Of a DNA stretch of 64,000 nucleotides, positions 25,399 to 35,532 are shown piece by piece. The stretch covers positions 1,364,001 to 1,428,000 of the forward strand of contig NZ_JASSUA010000001.1 in the NCBI RefSeq assembly GCF_030227115.1, written 5' to 3'. Under the pieces are notes generated by a model, which had not been told where the DNA came from, did no database searches, and saw only the letters and a program-made list of their open reading frames with translations. Position 1 is the stretch's first letter. Every line of letters starts with the position of its first letter. The position numbers and the translations under genes were made by a program. The stretch comes from Marinobacter sp. SS13-12. Lineage in GTDB: Bacteria; Pseudomonadota; Gammaproteobacteria; Pseudomonadales; Oleiphilaceae.

Positions 25399-27831
25399 TT
25401 ATGAGGTTTGCCGGTACAGCTCGTCTTCCAGGTCTTTCACGGCTTCGGTGTAGCCGGGCTTGCCGCCAAAGGCCTGTAGCAGCTCCATGGGCGCACCGAG
25501 CTGGCTGAAGGGGGCGATGGTGAGCACCTTCATGTCTTCGATGGGTTCGATTCCGTCATCGGTGTACTTGTCCAGGAGGGCATCCAGAACCTGTTTGCTG
25601 GCCCCCTCGTATTTGCTGAAGTAATCCTTCTTGCGCACCTGTTCGGCCCGTTCCTTGCGGCTCATGGGCGGCTGGTCGTAAACGATGTGGCAGATGACAT
25701 CGAAGGGGTCGGGCTCGGCACCCAGCTTTTTGCTCACGTCCTTGATGAGGTCATCCCAGATGACGCCTTGCTCGGCCAATTCTTCGATGATGGTCTGCTT
25801 ACGTTCCGTTTCGTTCCAGCGCTTGAGAAACTCGGTGAGCGTGGCGTACTGTTCTTTCACTTTCTTGCGGGTGAAGTCCTTCAGGCTCTCGGTGATAAGC
25901 TTGCCGTCCGGCCCCAGGTACTGGACACGTTCAGCAATAACGTTCACTTCGACATCACCCACCACGTAACGAGTTCTGCCTCCACCTGTTCCGCCGCCCT
26001 CACCAGGGCCGCTGGTATCACCGCCCGTCGGGTCGTCGGTTTCCCACCCAGAACCGGGCTCCACTTCATAGCCTTCTGGTTCCTCACCACATTCGTGCTC
26101 CGGATCTGAGGTAGGCGTTGCCTGTTCGTCATCAGGGTTAACCGGGTCTCCAGCTCCAGGCACATAGACCTTCACCGGGTCGCCATCGAAGGCCGGGTCT
26201 GCAAATAGCTCGGTGGCTTTCTTGAAGTCCAGGATGGTAAACCAGTGCTTGTTGTAGTCATCGTTGATACGGGTGCCACGGCCGATAATCTGCTTGAACT
26301 CGGTCATGGACTGAATGCGCTGGTCCAGCACGATGAGCTTGCAGGTTTGTGCGTCCACGCCAGTGGTCATCAGTTTGCTGGTGGTAGCAATTACCGGGTA
26401 ACGCTCTTCCGGGTTGATGAAGTTGTCGAGCTCGGCCTTACCCTCCTGCTCATCGCCGGTAATGCGCATCACGTACTTGCGGTTCTCTTTCACCCGCTTC
26501 GGGTTCAGGTTCACCAAGGCCTGGCGCATGCGTTCGGCGTGGTCGATGTCTTCGCAGAACACGATGGCTTTCTGGTACGGATCGGTCTGCTCCAGAAACT
26601 CGGTGACTTTCTGTGCCACCACTTCGGTGCGCTTCTCAAGAACCAGAGTGCGGTCGAAATCCCTCTGGTTGTATATGCGGTCATCTATCAGCTCGCCGTG
26701 CTTGTCGGTCTGGCCCTTGTTCGGACGCCAGCCTTGCAGGTCGCGGTCCAGGTCGATGCGGACCACTTTATATGGGGCGAGGAAGCCGTCTTCGATCCCT
26801 TGCTTCAAGGAGTAGGTGTAAACCGGCTCGCCGAAGTAGTCGATGTTGGAGACTTCTTTGGTTTCCTTTGGTGTGGCCGTGAGTCCGATGTGAGTCGCAG
26901 CAGAGAAATATTCCAGAATCTGGCGCCAGGCGGAATCCACGGAGGCGCTGCCCCGGTGGCACTCGTCAATAACCACCAAGTCAAAAAAGTCGGGCGAGAA
27001 CTGTTTGTAGATGTTCTGCTCTTCCTCGCTGCCGGTGACGGCCTGGTACAGGGACAGGTAAATCTCATAAGAAGGATCCACCGTTCGGTTCGTCACCTTG
27101 GTCATGGCCTGGCCGAAGGGCTTGAAGTCGTTGTTCTTGGTCTGGTCCACAAGAATGTTGCGGTCGGCCAGGAACAGGATTCGCTTCTTCTGCTTAGACT
27201 TCCAGAGCCGCCAGATTATCTGAAAAGCGGTAAAGGTTTTACCTGTGCCAGTGGCCATTACCAACAGGATTCGGTTCTGGCCCCGTGCCACTGCTTCCAC
27301 GGCGCGGTTGATGGCGACCGTTTGGTAGTAGCGAGGTGTTCGACCACTGCCGTCGTCGTAGTAAGGCTGTTCGACGGTTTGCCGGCCAGCCTGGGTGATG
27401 CCTTTGAATTCGCAGTACAGCTCCCAGAGCGTGTCAGGGGAGGGGAATTCGTCCAGGCTCAGGGTGGATTCGGTTTTGCCGAAAAGGCCGGTACGGTCGT
27501 GGAACAGGAAGCCATCGCCATTGCTACTGAAGACGAACGGTGCATCGAGGGCATCGCTGTAGGCCAGTGCCTGTTGCATACCGTCACCAAGGCTGTGACT
27601 GTTGTCCTTGGCCTCAATGATGGCGATGGGCATGTTCTTCTTGTAGCTCAGAACGTAATCCGCCCGGCGGCGCTTGCCTCGGGTGTGCAGGCGACCACGA
27701 ACGATGATACGACCAGCGGTGAACGATACTTCCTCCCGCACCTGACTGTGCATGTTCCAGCCGGCTTTCTCCAAAGCCGGGTTGATGAACTTGCTGCAGA
27801 TGTCCCGCTCTGTGAGCTTTTTCTTGTCCAT
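25399..27831 (-). CDS. hsdR: Type I restriction-modification restriction/translocase subunit
   Basis: 810-residue restriction subunit. An N-terminal PD-(D/E)xK nuclease is seen in [18 protein letters not shown] (near residues 60-85), followed by an SF2 translocase with Walker [18 protein letters not shown] as the DEAD-box motif, GLTATP and the motif VI stretch [10 protein letters not shown] Gly/Pro/Asp-rich linker (about 570-620) precedes the C-terminal HsdM-interaction domain. The size fits the EcoAI (type IB) group. I choose ATG 27831; a TTG at 27861 is also in frame and the ribosome site is weak for both. Confidence 0.92.
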   Translation of the reverse strand: MDKKKLTERDICSKFINPALEKAGWNMHSQVREEVSFTAGRIIVRGRLHTRGKRRRADYVLSYKKNMPIAIIEAKDNSHSLGDGMQQALAYSDALDAPFVFSSNGDGFLFHDRTGLFGKTESTLSLDEFPSPDTLWELYCEFKGITQAGRQTVEQPYYDDGSGRTPRYYQTVAINRAVEAVARGQNRILLVMATGTGKTFTAFQIIWRLWKSKQKKRILFLADRNILVDQTKNNDFKPFGQAMTKVTNRTVDPSYEIYLSLYQAVTGSEEEQNIYKQFSPDFFDLVVIDECHRGSASVDSAWRQILEYFSAATHIGLTATPKETKEVSNIDYFGEPVYTYSLKQGIEDGFLAPYKVVRIDLDRDLQGWRPNKGQTDKHGELIDDRIYNQRDFDRTLVLEKRTEVVAQKVTEFLEQTDPYQKAIVFCEDIDHAERMRQALVNLNPKRVKENRKYVMRITGDEQEGKAELDNFINPEERYPVIATTSKLMTTGVDAQTCKLIVLDQRIQSMTEFKQIIGRGTRINDDYNKHWFTILDFKKATELFADPAFDGDPVKVYVPGAGDPVNPDDEQATPTSDPEHECGEEPEGYEVEPGSGWETDDPTGGDTSGPGEGGGTGGGRTRYVVGDVEVNVIAERVQYLGPDGKLITESLKDFTRKKVKEQYATLTEFLKRWNETERKQTIIEELAEQGVIWDDLIKDVSKKLGAEPDPFDVICHIVYDQPPMSRKERAEQVRKKDYFSKYEGASKQVLDALLDKYTDDGIEPIEDMKVLTIAPFSQLGAPMELLQAFGGKPGYTEAVKDLEDELYRQTS

Positions 27832-28052
27832 GCGCCCGCCGCCGTTACTTCTTGTTTGCAACTATCTGAGTTGGAATAGTTTTGTCGTTTCAGGGTAGCT
27901 TAAATTGTCAGGTTTCAGAAGGACTGGTCAGTTATCAGGGTTTGCGGGAGATTTTGAGGGATGCTCGCGTATTTGGCGGCTGTGGAAGAGCAATGTTTTT
28001 GAGGGCTGGCAGCAGGTCAGCCCCATGAACGTTCCATAGGCTGGACCAGAAA

Positions 28053-28077
28053 CAACAAAGCCCGCACAAGGCGGGCT
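28053..28077 (-). terminator. Terminator after tRNA-Phe
   Basis: On the minus strand AGCCCGC-CTTGT-GCGGGCT (7-bp stem, 28059-28077) is followed by TTTGTTGTTT. It lies 16 nt past the tRNA 3' end. The rest of 27832-28052 shows no gene; an integrase would be expected here and is absent. Confidence 0.75.
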
Positions 28078-28092
28078 AAGTCATGGAATACT

Positions 28093-28168
28093 TGGTGCCC
28101 GGAGGCGGAATCGAACCACCGACACGGGGATTTTCAATCCCCTGCTCTACCAACTGAGCTATCCGGGC
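28093..28168 (-). tRNA. tRNA-Phe (GAA)
   Basis: 76 nt on the minus strand, starting GCCCGGATAGCTCAGT and ending TCCGGGC-ACCA with encoded CCA. The acceptor stem is a perfect 7 bp, the anticodon arm is GGGGATTGAAAATCCCC (anticodon GAA, plus-strand 28133-28135), and the T arm contains GGTTCGATTCC. It is the right border of the island and serves as its insertion target. Confidence 0.97.
28101..28139. repeat. Right attachment-like repeat inside tRNA-Phe
   Basis: Intact partner of the left repeat (36 of 39 identical, direct orientation, 8874 bp apart). It covers the anticodon loop through the T arm toward the 3' acceptor strand, the segment most often used by tyrosine integrases. Confidence 0.7.
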
Positions 28169-28276
28169 GCGTTGCGGTGCTGCTGTGCAACGGGGCGCTA
28201 TTAAACCGGTTTAGGTTGTCTGAGTCAAGGCCGTTCCTGGAAAATTTTTACAGGCGCTTCCACAGGTTGGGTGCGC

Positions 28277-28549
28277 CTACTGCTCTGGTGGCACGTATCC
28301 TTCGGCCTTGTCGAAGGGCTCGTTGTTGAAGAAGCGTTCCATCTGCGCCTGCAGGTACTTGCGGGTATTGGGGTCCATCAGGCTCAGGTGCTTTTCGTTG
28401 ATCAGCATGGTCTGCTGGGCCTGCCATTCTTCCCAGGCTTTCTTGCTGACGTTCTCGTAGAGGTCTTCGCCTTTCTTGCCGGGCATGGGCGGGAAGTCCA
28501 GCCCTTCAAGTTCTTCCTGGTATTTACGACAGAATACGGTGCGGCTCAT
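28277..28549 (-). CDS. yggX: Iron-trafficking/oxidative damage protection protein YggX
   Basis: 90-residue protein of the YggX family ([18 protein letters not shown] with the single conserved Cys7; [34 protein letters not shown]). It protects Fe-S enzymes from oxidative damage in enteric bacteria. It lies 52 nt downstream of mutY, the same pairing as in E. coli. MutY is itself an Fe-S enzyme, so the pairing may be functional. Confidence 0.95.
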   Translation of the reverse strand: MSRTVFCRKYQEELEGLDFPPMPGKKGEDLYENVSKKAWEEWQAQQTMLINEKHLSLMDPNTRKYLQAQMERFFNNEPFDKAEGYVPPEQ

Positions 28550-28601
28550 GTCTGCTCCTGTTTGGAGGTCGTGTTGCTCAATCTGCAGGGATGATAACAG
28601 A

Positions 28602-29666
28602 TCAGAGCAGGACGGTTTGTTCCGGTGAGGTCAGCAGGGTGCGGATGGGTGCCGGCAGGCCCAGGGTCAGGGCCTGGGCCCGGTGAATCCATTGATGGTT
28701 CTCTGCGTCGTTGACTTGCGCGGAACTGTGCACGGTCAGCCGCGCTGGCTGGATGTGCAGGTGGTAGTGGCTGAAGGTGTGGCGGAAACCGCTGGTAAGT
28801 TCCGGTTCGCTGCAGTTGAAGCCGAAGGCCTGTTCGCAGGCATCTGGCAGCTCTTCGGGGCTGTAGGCCGGGTCCAGTTCCGGCAGGCTCCAGAGGCCGC
28901 CCCAGATGCCGCTGGGTGGCCTGCGTTCCAGCAGGATGCGCCCCTGGTGATCTTCCAGTATCACCATCCAGGTGGTTTTCTCTGGCTTGGCCTTTTTGGG
29001 TTTGGAACCGGGGTAGAGGCTGGTTTCGCCCCTGGCATAGGCTTCGCACCCGGCCTGCAGCGGGCAGCTTTCGCAAGCCGGTCGGCTGCGGCTGCACACC
29101 ATGGCACCCAGGTCCATGATGGCCTGGGTGTAGTCACGGATGCGCTCTTCGGGCGTGTGTTGTTCGGCGCGCTCCCACAACTGGTTCAGTACGCCGGTTT
29201 TGCCGGGCCAGCCGGCAATGGCGTGGTAGCGGGCCAGAACCCGCTTTACGTTGCCGTCCAGAATGGCGGCCCGCTGTTGGTGTGCCTGGGCCAGGATGGC
29301 TGCAGCGGTCGAGCGGCCGATACCGGGCAGGGCCTGCAGGTGTTCGAGGTTTTTGGGGAAGTGTCCGTCGTGTTTCTCCACCACTTGCCGGGCAGCCTTT
29401 TGCAGGTTGCGGGCGCGGGCGTAGTAACCGAGTCCGGACCAATGGCTGAGCACATCATCTACCGGAGCCGTGGCCAGCGCTTTCACATCCGGAAAGCGCC
29501 GCATGAAGGCTTCGAAGTAGGGGATAACGGTAGTGACCTGGGTTTGCTGCAGCATGATTTCCGAAACCCACACGCGGTATGGGTTCCGGTCATGATGCCA
29601 GGGCAGGTCGTGCCTGCCGTTTTCGTCGTACCAGGCCAACAGTTTGCGGGCAAAACGGTCGCTCAT
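28602..29666 (-). CDS. mutY: A/G-specific adenine glycosylase MutY
   Basis: 354-residue base-excision repair enzyme that removes adenine mispaired with 8-oxoguanine. The helix-hairpin-helix [12 protein letters not shown] and catalytic Asp in [10 protein letters not shown] are present near residues 115-145. The 4Fe-4S cluster cysteines follow the C-x6-C-x2-C-x5-C spacing ([17 protein letters not shown], near 200). A C-terminal NUDIX-like 8-oxoG recognition domain begins near 235. The start at 29666 overlaps the asmA stop as ATGA; the longer open frame upstream lies inside asmA. Confidence 0.94.
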   Translation of the reverse strand: MSDRFARKLLAWYDENGRHDLPWHHDRNPYRVWVSEIMLQQTQVTTVIPYFEAFMRRFPDVKALATAPVDDVLSHWSGLGYYARARNLQKAARQVVEKHDGHFPKNLEHLQALPGIGRSTAAAILAQAHQQRAAILDGNVKRVLARYHAIAGWPGKTGVLNQLWERAEQHTPEERIRDYTQAIMDLGAMVCSRSRPACESCPLQAGCEAYARGETSLYPGSKPKKAKPEKTTWMVILEDHQGRILLERRPPSGIWGGLWSLPELDPAYSPEELPDACEQAFGFNCSEPELTSGFRHTFSHYHLHIQPARLTVHSSAQVNDAENHQWIHRAQALTLGLPAPIRTLLTSPEQTVLL

Positions 29667-31840
29667 TGGCCGAACAGACCTTTGAGCTTGTCTTTGACCT
29701 GTTCGCCTTCTTCGCCCAGTTTTTCCTGCAGCTTCTCGGATACCTTCTCTTCTGCTTTGGACTTCGCCTTGTCCACTTCTTCGCGGGCTTTTACTTTTGC
29801 GGCATTTGCGGCGATGGTCTTCAGCGTGTCGCGGAAGCGGGAGCCGTCGAAGGAGCACAGGCCGGCCGGGTCTTTGGCATAGTCACCGCGGCACTCAACA
29901 GGAATGACAACGTCTTCCACGTACTCGGTTACCCGGCAGGCTTCATCCCGGTGGATTTCACCGACGATACGAAGGCCAATTTCGTAGTCCAGGTTGGAGG
30001 CGGCCAGATCCACTGTACCGTCGCCTTCCAGCCTCATGCCGGCGAGGGCAGCAACCAGGTCAGTGTTGGTAAGGGTGTTACCATCAATCTTGAGGGTGCC
30101 CTTCATGTCGTTGAACGGGGTGCTGGTGCCCCAATCCGAGCTGCCCAGCTGTTCCTGATTGACCAGGGCAATGCCCTGGCAGGCCATGCGGGTAAGGTTC
30201 ATCCGGGTGAACTCGCCTTCAGCCAGGTTGAAGTTTATCTCGCCGTTGGCATTGCTGCGCAGATCGGAAATACGGTTGCCGGAGGTTTTAACGTTGACGG
30301 CCATGTTGGCACCGCCCGAGAGGATATCCAGATCGGCGAGGTCTGCCAGCAGGGGCAGTGTCTGAACGTCTTTGATGTCCTTGTTGATGGTCCATTGCGG
30401 GTTGTCAGTGCGGGCATCCAGGGTGACATTAGCGTCAAACGAGCCGTAGTAAAGCTGGCCGCTGAAATCTTCCACCTTCAGCACACCGTTACGTGCGGAG
30501 ATGACCGATTTGATTTCGTTGATGGTAAGGTTGCTGACAATCAGCTCACCCAGCCCGAGATTAATGTCCAGTACCAGTGACCGCAGGGTTTCCAGTGGCA
30601 GCAGGTCGCCTTCTTCTGCGGAGCCGCCCCCTTGTGGCGCTTCCTCAGTGGCAGCTTCTTCATCACTGGCGGGTGGGAGGTAGCGGTCGGCATTAATGGC
30701 ATCACCCTGCAGATTCAGGCCAACGGCGCTGTCGGCAAGGGCATAGCTGGCGTCACCCCGGAAGGTGGTGTCGTCCAGGCTGATGGTCAGGTCGCTCATT
30801 TCCACCGTGCCGGCAGGACCGCCAATGTTGGTAGAGAAGGCCAGGGCCTTCATCACTTCAGGGTCTTCCGTTTCGATGGCGGGCTGGCCCAGGGCTGCCA
30901 GCAGGGCTTTCAGGGAGAACTCGTCAATGCTGAGGCTGCCTTCGAGCTTCGGCTTGTCACCAAAACCGTTCACAGAAAGGTCGGTGTTCAGCTTCAGGTC
31001 TGCGAGGCTGGCGGTAAAGCCGCTGAGGGTTGCGGTTTCGTTCTCCAGGTTGGCTTCCAGGGAGCCGGCAAGCTCGGCACGAACGGTCTCTCCGCCAAGC
31101 GGTTCCCCGCTCATGTCAAAGACCGCCTCGAGGCCGGATACGCCAAACTCATTCAGCGCTTCGTTGGCTGCAAGACGGGCGCTGATGTCGCCGTTGACTT
31201 CAAACTGGGGCTGGTTGGTGGCAAACCGGAACGCCACGTTCAGCGGGAAGCTGGAGCCCAGGGTGATTTCGCTGGCATTAAGGGTGAAGTCTTCCAGGGT
31301 GAAAGCCTGGCCGGTACCCTTGTCCTCGTAGTGAACGCGGGCATTGCTGATTTCCACGCTTTCCACATTGAAGTTCAACGGCTCGCTGTCACCGGCGGGT
31401 TCGTCGGCAGTTTCCTCCGCGATGGGCTCTTCCTGCTCCGATTTGGCTTCGCCTTCCGGCATGATCCGTGTCCAGTTGCCGTTGCCGTTCTCGTCCACAG
31501 ACAGGTTGGCGTCCAGGCCGCTCAGCAGAAAGGTGTCCACCCTGGGCGACATGGTTACCAGCGACCAGAAGCTCAGCTTGGCGACCAGTTGATCCAGGCG
31601 AACCAGCCGTTCGTCTTCCAGTTTTGCCTCGACATCGTTCAATTCCAGGCCCAGCGGGATAAACGACCAGCCAATATCGCCAGCCAGAATCAGGTCGAGA
31701 TTGGTACTGTCCTCGACCGCTTTCTCAATCTGCGGCTTGTAAGTGTTGGGGTCAATGACGGCAACGGCAACAGCCACGGCGGCAATGGCAAGGATGATCA
31801 GGCCGACAATGGCGAGAGCCACATAACGAACAGCTTTCAT
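29663..31840 (-). CDS. AsmA-family protein
   Basis: 725-residue envelope protein. A single N-terminal membrane helix (ALAIVGLIILAIAAVAVAVAV, quoted in part) is followed by a long periplasmic region rich in beta structure. The N-terminal AsmA motif (YKPQIEKAVEDSTNLDLILAG) and a C-terminal AsmA_2-like half (about 430-650) are seen. A Glu/Pro-rich low-complexity linker sits near 145-165 and another near 400-415. The C-terminus is a lysine/glutamate coiled coil. AsmA-like proteins are thought to move phospholipid or affect outer-membrane assembly. It is coupled to mutY. Confidence 0.88.
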   Translation of the reverse strand: MKAVRYVALAIVGLIILAIAAVAVAVAVIDPNTYKPQIEKAVEDSTNLDLILAGDIGWSFIPLGLELNDVEAKLEDERLVRLDQLVAKLSFWSLVTMSPRVDTFLLSGLDANLSVDENGNGNWTRIMPEGEAKSEQEEPIAEETADEPAGDSEPLNFNVESVEISNARVHYEDKGTGQAFTLEDFTLNASEITLGSSFPLNVAFRFATNQPQFEVNGDISARLAANEALNEFGVSGLEAVFDMSGEPLGGETVRAELAGSLEANLENETATLSGFTASLADLKLNTDLSVNGFGDKPKLEGSLSIDEFSLKALLAALGQPAIETEDPEVMKALAFSTNIGGPAGTVEMSDLTISLDDTTFRGDASYALADSAVGLNLQGDAINADRYLPPASDEEAATEEAPQGGGSAEEGDLLPLETLRSLVLDINLGLGELIVSNLTINEIKSVISARNGVLKVEDFSGQLYYGSFDANVTLDARTDNPQWTINKDIKDVQTLPLLADLADLDILSGGANMAVNVKTSGNRISDLRSNANGEINFNLAEGEFTRMNLTRMACQGIALVNQEQLGSSDWGTSTPFNDMKGTLKIDGNTLTNTDLVAALAGMRLEGDGTVDLAASNLDYEIGLRIVGEIHRDEACRVTEYVEDVVIPVECRGDYAKDPAGLCSFDGSRFRDTLKTIAANAAKVKAREEVDKAKSKAEEKVSEKLQEKLGEEGEQVKDKLKGLFGQ

Positions 31841-32036
31841 GATTCTGGCGTCCTTCCTTTAATTCATGTCCGGTTATTGGGCAGATTATCAGCCCAAGCA
31901 TAACCCAGGGGTAACAAAATAAAAGCCTGGATGTATGACAATACGTTAGTGATCAGCCAAAATAGGCATCTTATTTCCTAACGACTTTTTAACAGCAACG
32001 TAATGCGCGTCTTACAACGATAAAAAGGAGCAAGCA

Positions 32037-32498
32037 GTGGCTATAACTGTCTCTATCGAGCTGAACCGTGAGTTGGATCTGCCTGCCGGATATGACAAGG
32101 TTTTTGAACTTCTGGCAGATGTACCGGAGTCAGCCAGCCATTTCCCCAAGGTGCATAAGCTAGTGGATCTGGGTGACAATGCCTATCGCTGGGAAATGGA
32201 AAAAGTAGGGGTGGACAAGCATGCCATCCAGTCGGTTTACGCCTGCAAGTATTACCCGGACAAGGACAACGGCAAGATCACCTGGGAGCCGGTGAAAGGT
32301 GAGGGCAATGGCGTGGTAAAAGGCTCCTGGACCCTCAAGGCAAAAGACGACAACACCACCTCGGTGAAATTCCAGACCAGCGCCGAGCTGACCGTGCCAC
32401 TGCCGAGCCTGCTGAAACTGGCGATCAGCCCGGTGATCAAGCACGAGTTCAACAGCCTGGTGGACACCTACATGAACAACCTGAAAAAAGCCTTCTGA
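32037..32498 (+). CDS. SRPBCC-fold protein
   Basis: 153-residue protein with the START/polyketide cyclase-like layout (N-terminal ELDLPAGYDKVFELLADVPE, central beta strands, long C-terminal helix from about residue 122). Such proteins bind hydrophobic ligands; no specific role can be given. It starts at GTG 32037, 6 nt after AAAGGAG. It lies upstream of the his genes but a promoter-like TATAAT (32556-32561) between them argues for separate transcription. Confidence 0.75.
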   Translation: MAITVSIELNRELDLPAGYDKVFELLADVPESASHFPKVHKLVDLGDNAYRWEMEKVGVDKHAIQSVYACKYYPDKDNGKITWEPVKGEGNGVVKGSWTLKAKDDNTTSVKFQTSAELTVPLPSLLKLAISPVIKHEFNSLVDTYMNNLKKAF

Positions 32499-32611
32499 TG
32501 CCTGCGGCTATCATCGCCATTGAGGCCGTTACGGGACGCGGGAAGCGATAAAAGGTATAATGCACGCAGACAATTTTCCGGCATTTGCCGATTGATGACT
32601 TTGGAGTCTCC

Positions 32612-33205
32612 ATGGCCGAACGCAAGGCTCGGGTAGAACGAAATACCCTGGAAACACAGATCACCGTTGAAATCGATCTCGATGGTACCGGCAAGTCCAG
32701 TTTTGACACCGGCGTGCCTTTCCTTGAGCACATGATGGACCAGATCGCCCGCCACGGTCTGGTGGACCTGAACATCGTCTCCAAGGGTGACCTGCACATT
32801 GACGATCACCACACCGTGGAAGACATCGGCATCACTCTGGGCCAGGCCTTCAAGCAGGCAGTGGGGAACAAGGAAGGCATTCGCCGTTATGGCCACGCCT
32901 ACGTACCCCTGGACGAAGCACTGTCCCGAGTGGTGATTGACCTTTCCGGCCGCCCCGGCCTGCTGATGGATGTGCCATACACCCGTGGCTCTGTCGGGGG
33001 CTTTGATGTGGACCTGTTTGCGGAGTTCTTCCAGGGCTTTGTGAACCACTCCATGGTGACCCTGCACATCGACAATCTGAAGGGCAAGAACACCCACCAC
33101 CAGATTGAGACTGTGTTCAAGGCCTTCGGTCGCGCCCTGCGCATGGCGATTGAAATGGACGAGCGTATGGCGGGTATCACTCCGTCCACCAAGGGATCGC
33201 TGTAA
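32612..33205 (+). CDS. hisB: Imidazoleglycerol-phosphate dehydratase
   Basis: 197-residue monofunctional HisB (without the phosphatase half found in enterics) for the sixth step of histidine synthesis. The manganese-binding motifs are [14 protein letters not shown] ([13 protein letters not shown] near residue 61-73) and [11 protein letters not shown] near 160. ATG 32612 follows GGAG; an upstream ATG at 32585 would add nine residues without support. It leads a run hisB-hisH-hisA-hisF. Confidence 0.94.
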   Translation: MAERKARVERNTLETQITVEIDLDGTGKSSFDTGVPFLEHMMDQIARHGLVDLNIVSKGDLHIDDHHTVEDIGITLGQAFKQAVGNKEGIRRYGHAYVPLDEALSRVVIDLSGRPGLLMDVPYTRGSVGGFDVDLFAEFFQGFVNHSMVTLHIDNLKGKNTHHQIETVFKAFGRALRMAIEMDERMAGITPSTKGSL

Positions 33206-33256
33206 GCGGTCCCCGGGCTCAAATAAAGAACCTCGATTCGGGAAGTCTCTCTTCAC

Positions 33257-33898
33257 ATGAAAACCGTTGCCATTATCGACTACGGCATGGGTAACCTTCA
33301 TTCCGTCAGCAAAGCGGTTGAGCACGTAGCGCCGGATACCCGCGTACTGGTCACCGACAATGCCGACCAGATCCGCAGCGCGGATCGGGTAATTCTGCCG
33401 GGCGTGGGTGCCATCCGCGACTGCATGGCGGAGATCCGCCGCCTGGGCATTGATGACCTGGTGCGGGAGGTCTCCGCCGACCGTCCCCTGCTTGGTATCT
33501 GTGTTGGCATGCAGGCACTGATGTCCCGCAGCGAAGAAAACGGCTGGGTGGATTGTATTGACCTGTTCCAGTCGGAAGTCCGCTTCTTCGGAGATAACCT
33601 CACCGAAAATGGCGAGCGCCTGAAAGTGCCCCACATGGGCTGGAACGAAGTCCACCAGACCATGGACCACCCGCTCTGGCACGACATCCCCGACGGCGAC
33701 CGCTTCTACTTTGTGCACAGCTACTACGCCGAAGCAGCCGGTAATCCGGATATCGCCGGCCGCACCCATTACGGCGTCGACCTGGCGGCGGCGGTGGCAA
33801 GAGACAACATCTTTGCAGTGCAGTTCCACCCGGAAAAAAGCGCAAGGGCGGGACTGCAATTACTGAAAAACTTTACGAACTGGACTGGAACATGCTGA
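33257..33898 (+). CDS. hisH: Imidazole glycerol phosphate synthase, glutaminase subunit
   Basis: 213-residue class I glutamine amidotransferase that feeds ammonia to HisF. The nucleophile Cys82 is in [11 protein letters not shown], and the catalytic His and Glu are in VQFHPEKS near residue 193-200. The oxyanion-strand region is GVGAIRDC. It overlaps hisA by 7 nt, and with hisF two genes downstream forms the IGP synthase. Confidence 0.95.
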   Translation: MKTVAIIDYGMGNLHSVSKAVEHVAPDTRVLVTDNADQIRSADRVILPGVGAIRDCMAEIRRLGIDDLVREVSADRPLLGICVGMQALMSRSEENGWVDCIDLFQSEVRFFGDNLTENGERLKVPHMGWNEVHQTMDHPLWHDIPDGDRFYFVHSYYAEAAGNPDIAGRTHYGVDLAAAVARDNIFAVQFHPEKSARAGLQLLKNFTNWTGTC

Positions 33899-34629
33899 TT
33901 ATCCCGGCCATAGACCTCAAAGACGGCAAGTGCGTAAGACTGCGCCAGGGCCGCATGGACGACTCCACCGTGTTCGGTGACGACCCCGTCGACATGGCAA
34001 CCCGCTGGGTCGATGCAGGCGCCCGCCGCCTGCACCTGGTGGACCTGAACGGCGCCTTCGCCGGCGAACCCGTCAATGGCGAAATCGTCCAGGCCATTGC
34101 CCGCAAGTATCCGGATCTACCGATCCAGATTGGTGGCGGCATCCGCTCTGCCGAAACCATTGAGGCCTATCTCAAGGCCGGCGTACAGTGGGTAATCATC
34201 GGCACCAAGGCCGTCAAGGAGCCGGAGTTCGTCACTGAAATGTGCAAGAAGTTTCCGGGCCATATCATCGTTGGCCTTGACGCCAAAGACGGCCGCGTTG
34301 CCACCGATGGCTGGGCGGAAGTCTCCGAAGTCATGGCTACCGACCTGGCCAAACGCTTCGCCAACGACGGCGTGGATGCGATTGTTTACACTGATATCAG
34401 CCGTGACGGCATGATGCAGGGTGTGAACGTGGAAGCCACTGCTGCGCTGGCGGAAGAAGGCGGCATCCCCGTTATCGCCTCCGGCGGCGTGACCAATATG
34501 GACGACCTCAAGCGCCTGGCAACCGTGGCAGACAAGGGCATTCTCGGTGCCATCACGGGTCGCGCCATCTACGAAGGCACCCTGGATGTAGCCGAAGCCC
34601 AGGCTTTTTGTGACAGCCTGAAGGGGTAA
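33892..34629 (+). CDS. hisA: Phosphoribosylformimino-5-aminoimidazole carboxamide ribotide isomerase
   Basis: 245-residue beta/alpha barrel isomerase. It starts with the family motif [20 protein letters not shown] (Asp8 catalytic) and has the second catalytic Asp in [11 protein letters not shown] near residue 129. The phosphate sites are IGGGIR and ASGGVTN. It lies between the hisH overlap and hisF (7-nt gap). Confidence 0.95.
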   Translation: MLIIPAIDLKDGKCVRLRQGRMDDSTVFGDDPVDMATRWVDAGARRLHLVDLNGAFAGEPVNGEIVQAIARKYPDLPIQIGGGIRSAETIEAYLKAGVQWVIIGTKAVKEPEFVTEMCKKFPGHIIVGLDAKDGRVATDGWAEVSEVMATDLAKRFANDGVDAIVYTDISRDGMMQGVNVEATAALAEEGGIPVIASGGVTNMDDLKRLATVADKGILGAITGRAIYEGTLDVAEAQAFCDSLKG

Positions 34630-34636
34630 TACGATC

Positions 34637-35410
34637 ATGGCTCTGGCAAAACGCATCATTCCCTGTCTCGACGTCGACAAAGGCCGCGTTGTAAAAGGCG
34701 TGAACTTTGTCGATATCCGCGACGCCGGTGACCCGGTGGAAGTGGCCCGCAAGTATAACGAGCAGGGCGCGGACGAAATTACCTTCCTGGACATCACCGC
34801 CAGCCACGAAAGCCGCGACACCACCTATGAAACCGTGGAGCGCATGGCTGCCGAAGTGTTCATTCCGCTGACCGTTGGTGGCGGTGTGCGCACCGTGGAA
34901 GATATCCGCAAGCTCCTGAACGCCGGGGCGGACAAGGTGTCGATCAACACCGCTGCAGTATTCAACCCGGAATTTGTCCGCGAAGCCGCCGACCGCTTCG
35001 GCAGCCAGTGCATTGTGGTGGCGATTGATGCCAAGCGTGTCAGTGGCGAAGGCGAAGAGCCGCGTTGGGAGATCTTTACCCACGGTGGCCGCAAGCCTAC
35101 AGGCCTTGATGCCGTGGAGTGGGCCCGCAAGATGACGGCCATGGGTGCCGGTGAGCTGCTGCTGACCAGTATGGACCGGGACGGCACCAAGGTTGGCTTT
35201 GATCTGGGGCTGACGCGGGCCATCAGTGACGCGGTGTCGGTGCCGGTGATTGCGTCAGGTGGTGTTGGCGAGCTGCAGCACCTTGCGGACGGAGTGACCG
35301 AGGGGCGTGCGGATGCGGTGTTGGCGGCGTCCATCTTTCACTTCGGGCAGCATACGATTCCGGAGGCCAAGGCGTTTATGAAGGCGCAGGGGATTGAGGT
35401 TCGGGATTGA
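34637..35410 (+). CDS. hisF: Imidazole glycerol phosphate synthase, cyclase subunit
   Basis: 257-residue beta/alpha barrel. Catalytic Asp11 is in [16 protein letters not shown] and the second Asp (near 130) is in VVAIDAKRV; phosphate sites are GGGVRT and ASGGVGE. It closes the visible his cluster; hisI and hisE are not in this window. A REP-like palindrome follows 25 nt after the stop, in the convergent gap with yibQ. Confidence 0.95.
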   Translation: MALAKRIIPCLDVDKGRVVKGVNFVDIRDAGDPVEVARKYNEQGADEITFLDITASHESRDTTYETVERMAAEVFIPLTVGGGVRTVEDIRKLLNAGADKVSINTAAVFNPEFVREAADRFGSQCIVVAIDAKRVSGEGEEPRWEIFTHGGRKPTGLDAVEWARKMTAMGAGELLLTSMDRDGTKVGFDLGLTRAISDAVSVPVIASGGVGELQHLADGVTEGRADAVLAASIFHFGQHTIPEAKAFMKAQGIEVRD

Positions 35411-35435
35411 GATTTGGGTGATTGGTTGAGGGCTT

Positions 35436-35522
35436 TGTCGGATTACGCCTTCGGCTAATCCGACCTACTGGGGAGTCGAGTCTTTCGTAGGTCGGATTAG
35501 GCAAAGCCGTAATCCGACACCA
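35436..35522. repeat. REP/REPIN-like palindrome, copy 1
   Basis: Two inverted 33-nt arms (starting TGTCGGATTACG and ending CGTAATCCGACA, each with inner AATCCGACCTAC/GTAGGTCGGATT) surround a short spacer. Each arm can itself fold. It lies between the convergent hisF and yibQ genes. A second copy is at 50601-50678. Confidence 0.85.
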
Positions 35523-35532
35523 CCGGACCAGT

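Larger units (their letters stand above)
19227..28168. mobile_element. Genomic island at tRNA-Phe (defence genes, no integrase)
   Basis: The segment is bounded by a 39-bp tRNA-Phe-derived repeat on the left and the intact tRNA-Phe on the right. It contains a NucS-like nuclease, a HigB/HigA pair and a type IB restriction-modification system, all on the minus strand. The genes between 19.4 and 23.9 kb look lower in GC than the neighbours. No integrase or transposase is visible, so it is either a decayed element or one mobilised in trans. Confidence 0.65.

Noticed and set aside
26245..27879. A 544-codon open frame on the plus strand
   Set aside because: It is antisense to hsdR, which has all helicase and nuclease motifs; it is a by-product of GC-rich third positions.
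32556..32561. TATAAT before hisB as a defined promoter
   Set aside because: The -10 is perfect but no convincing -35 lies 16-18 bp upstream, so it is mentioned only as a hint of separate his transcription.
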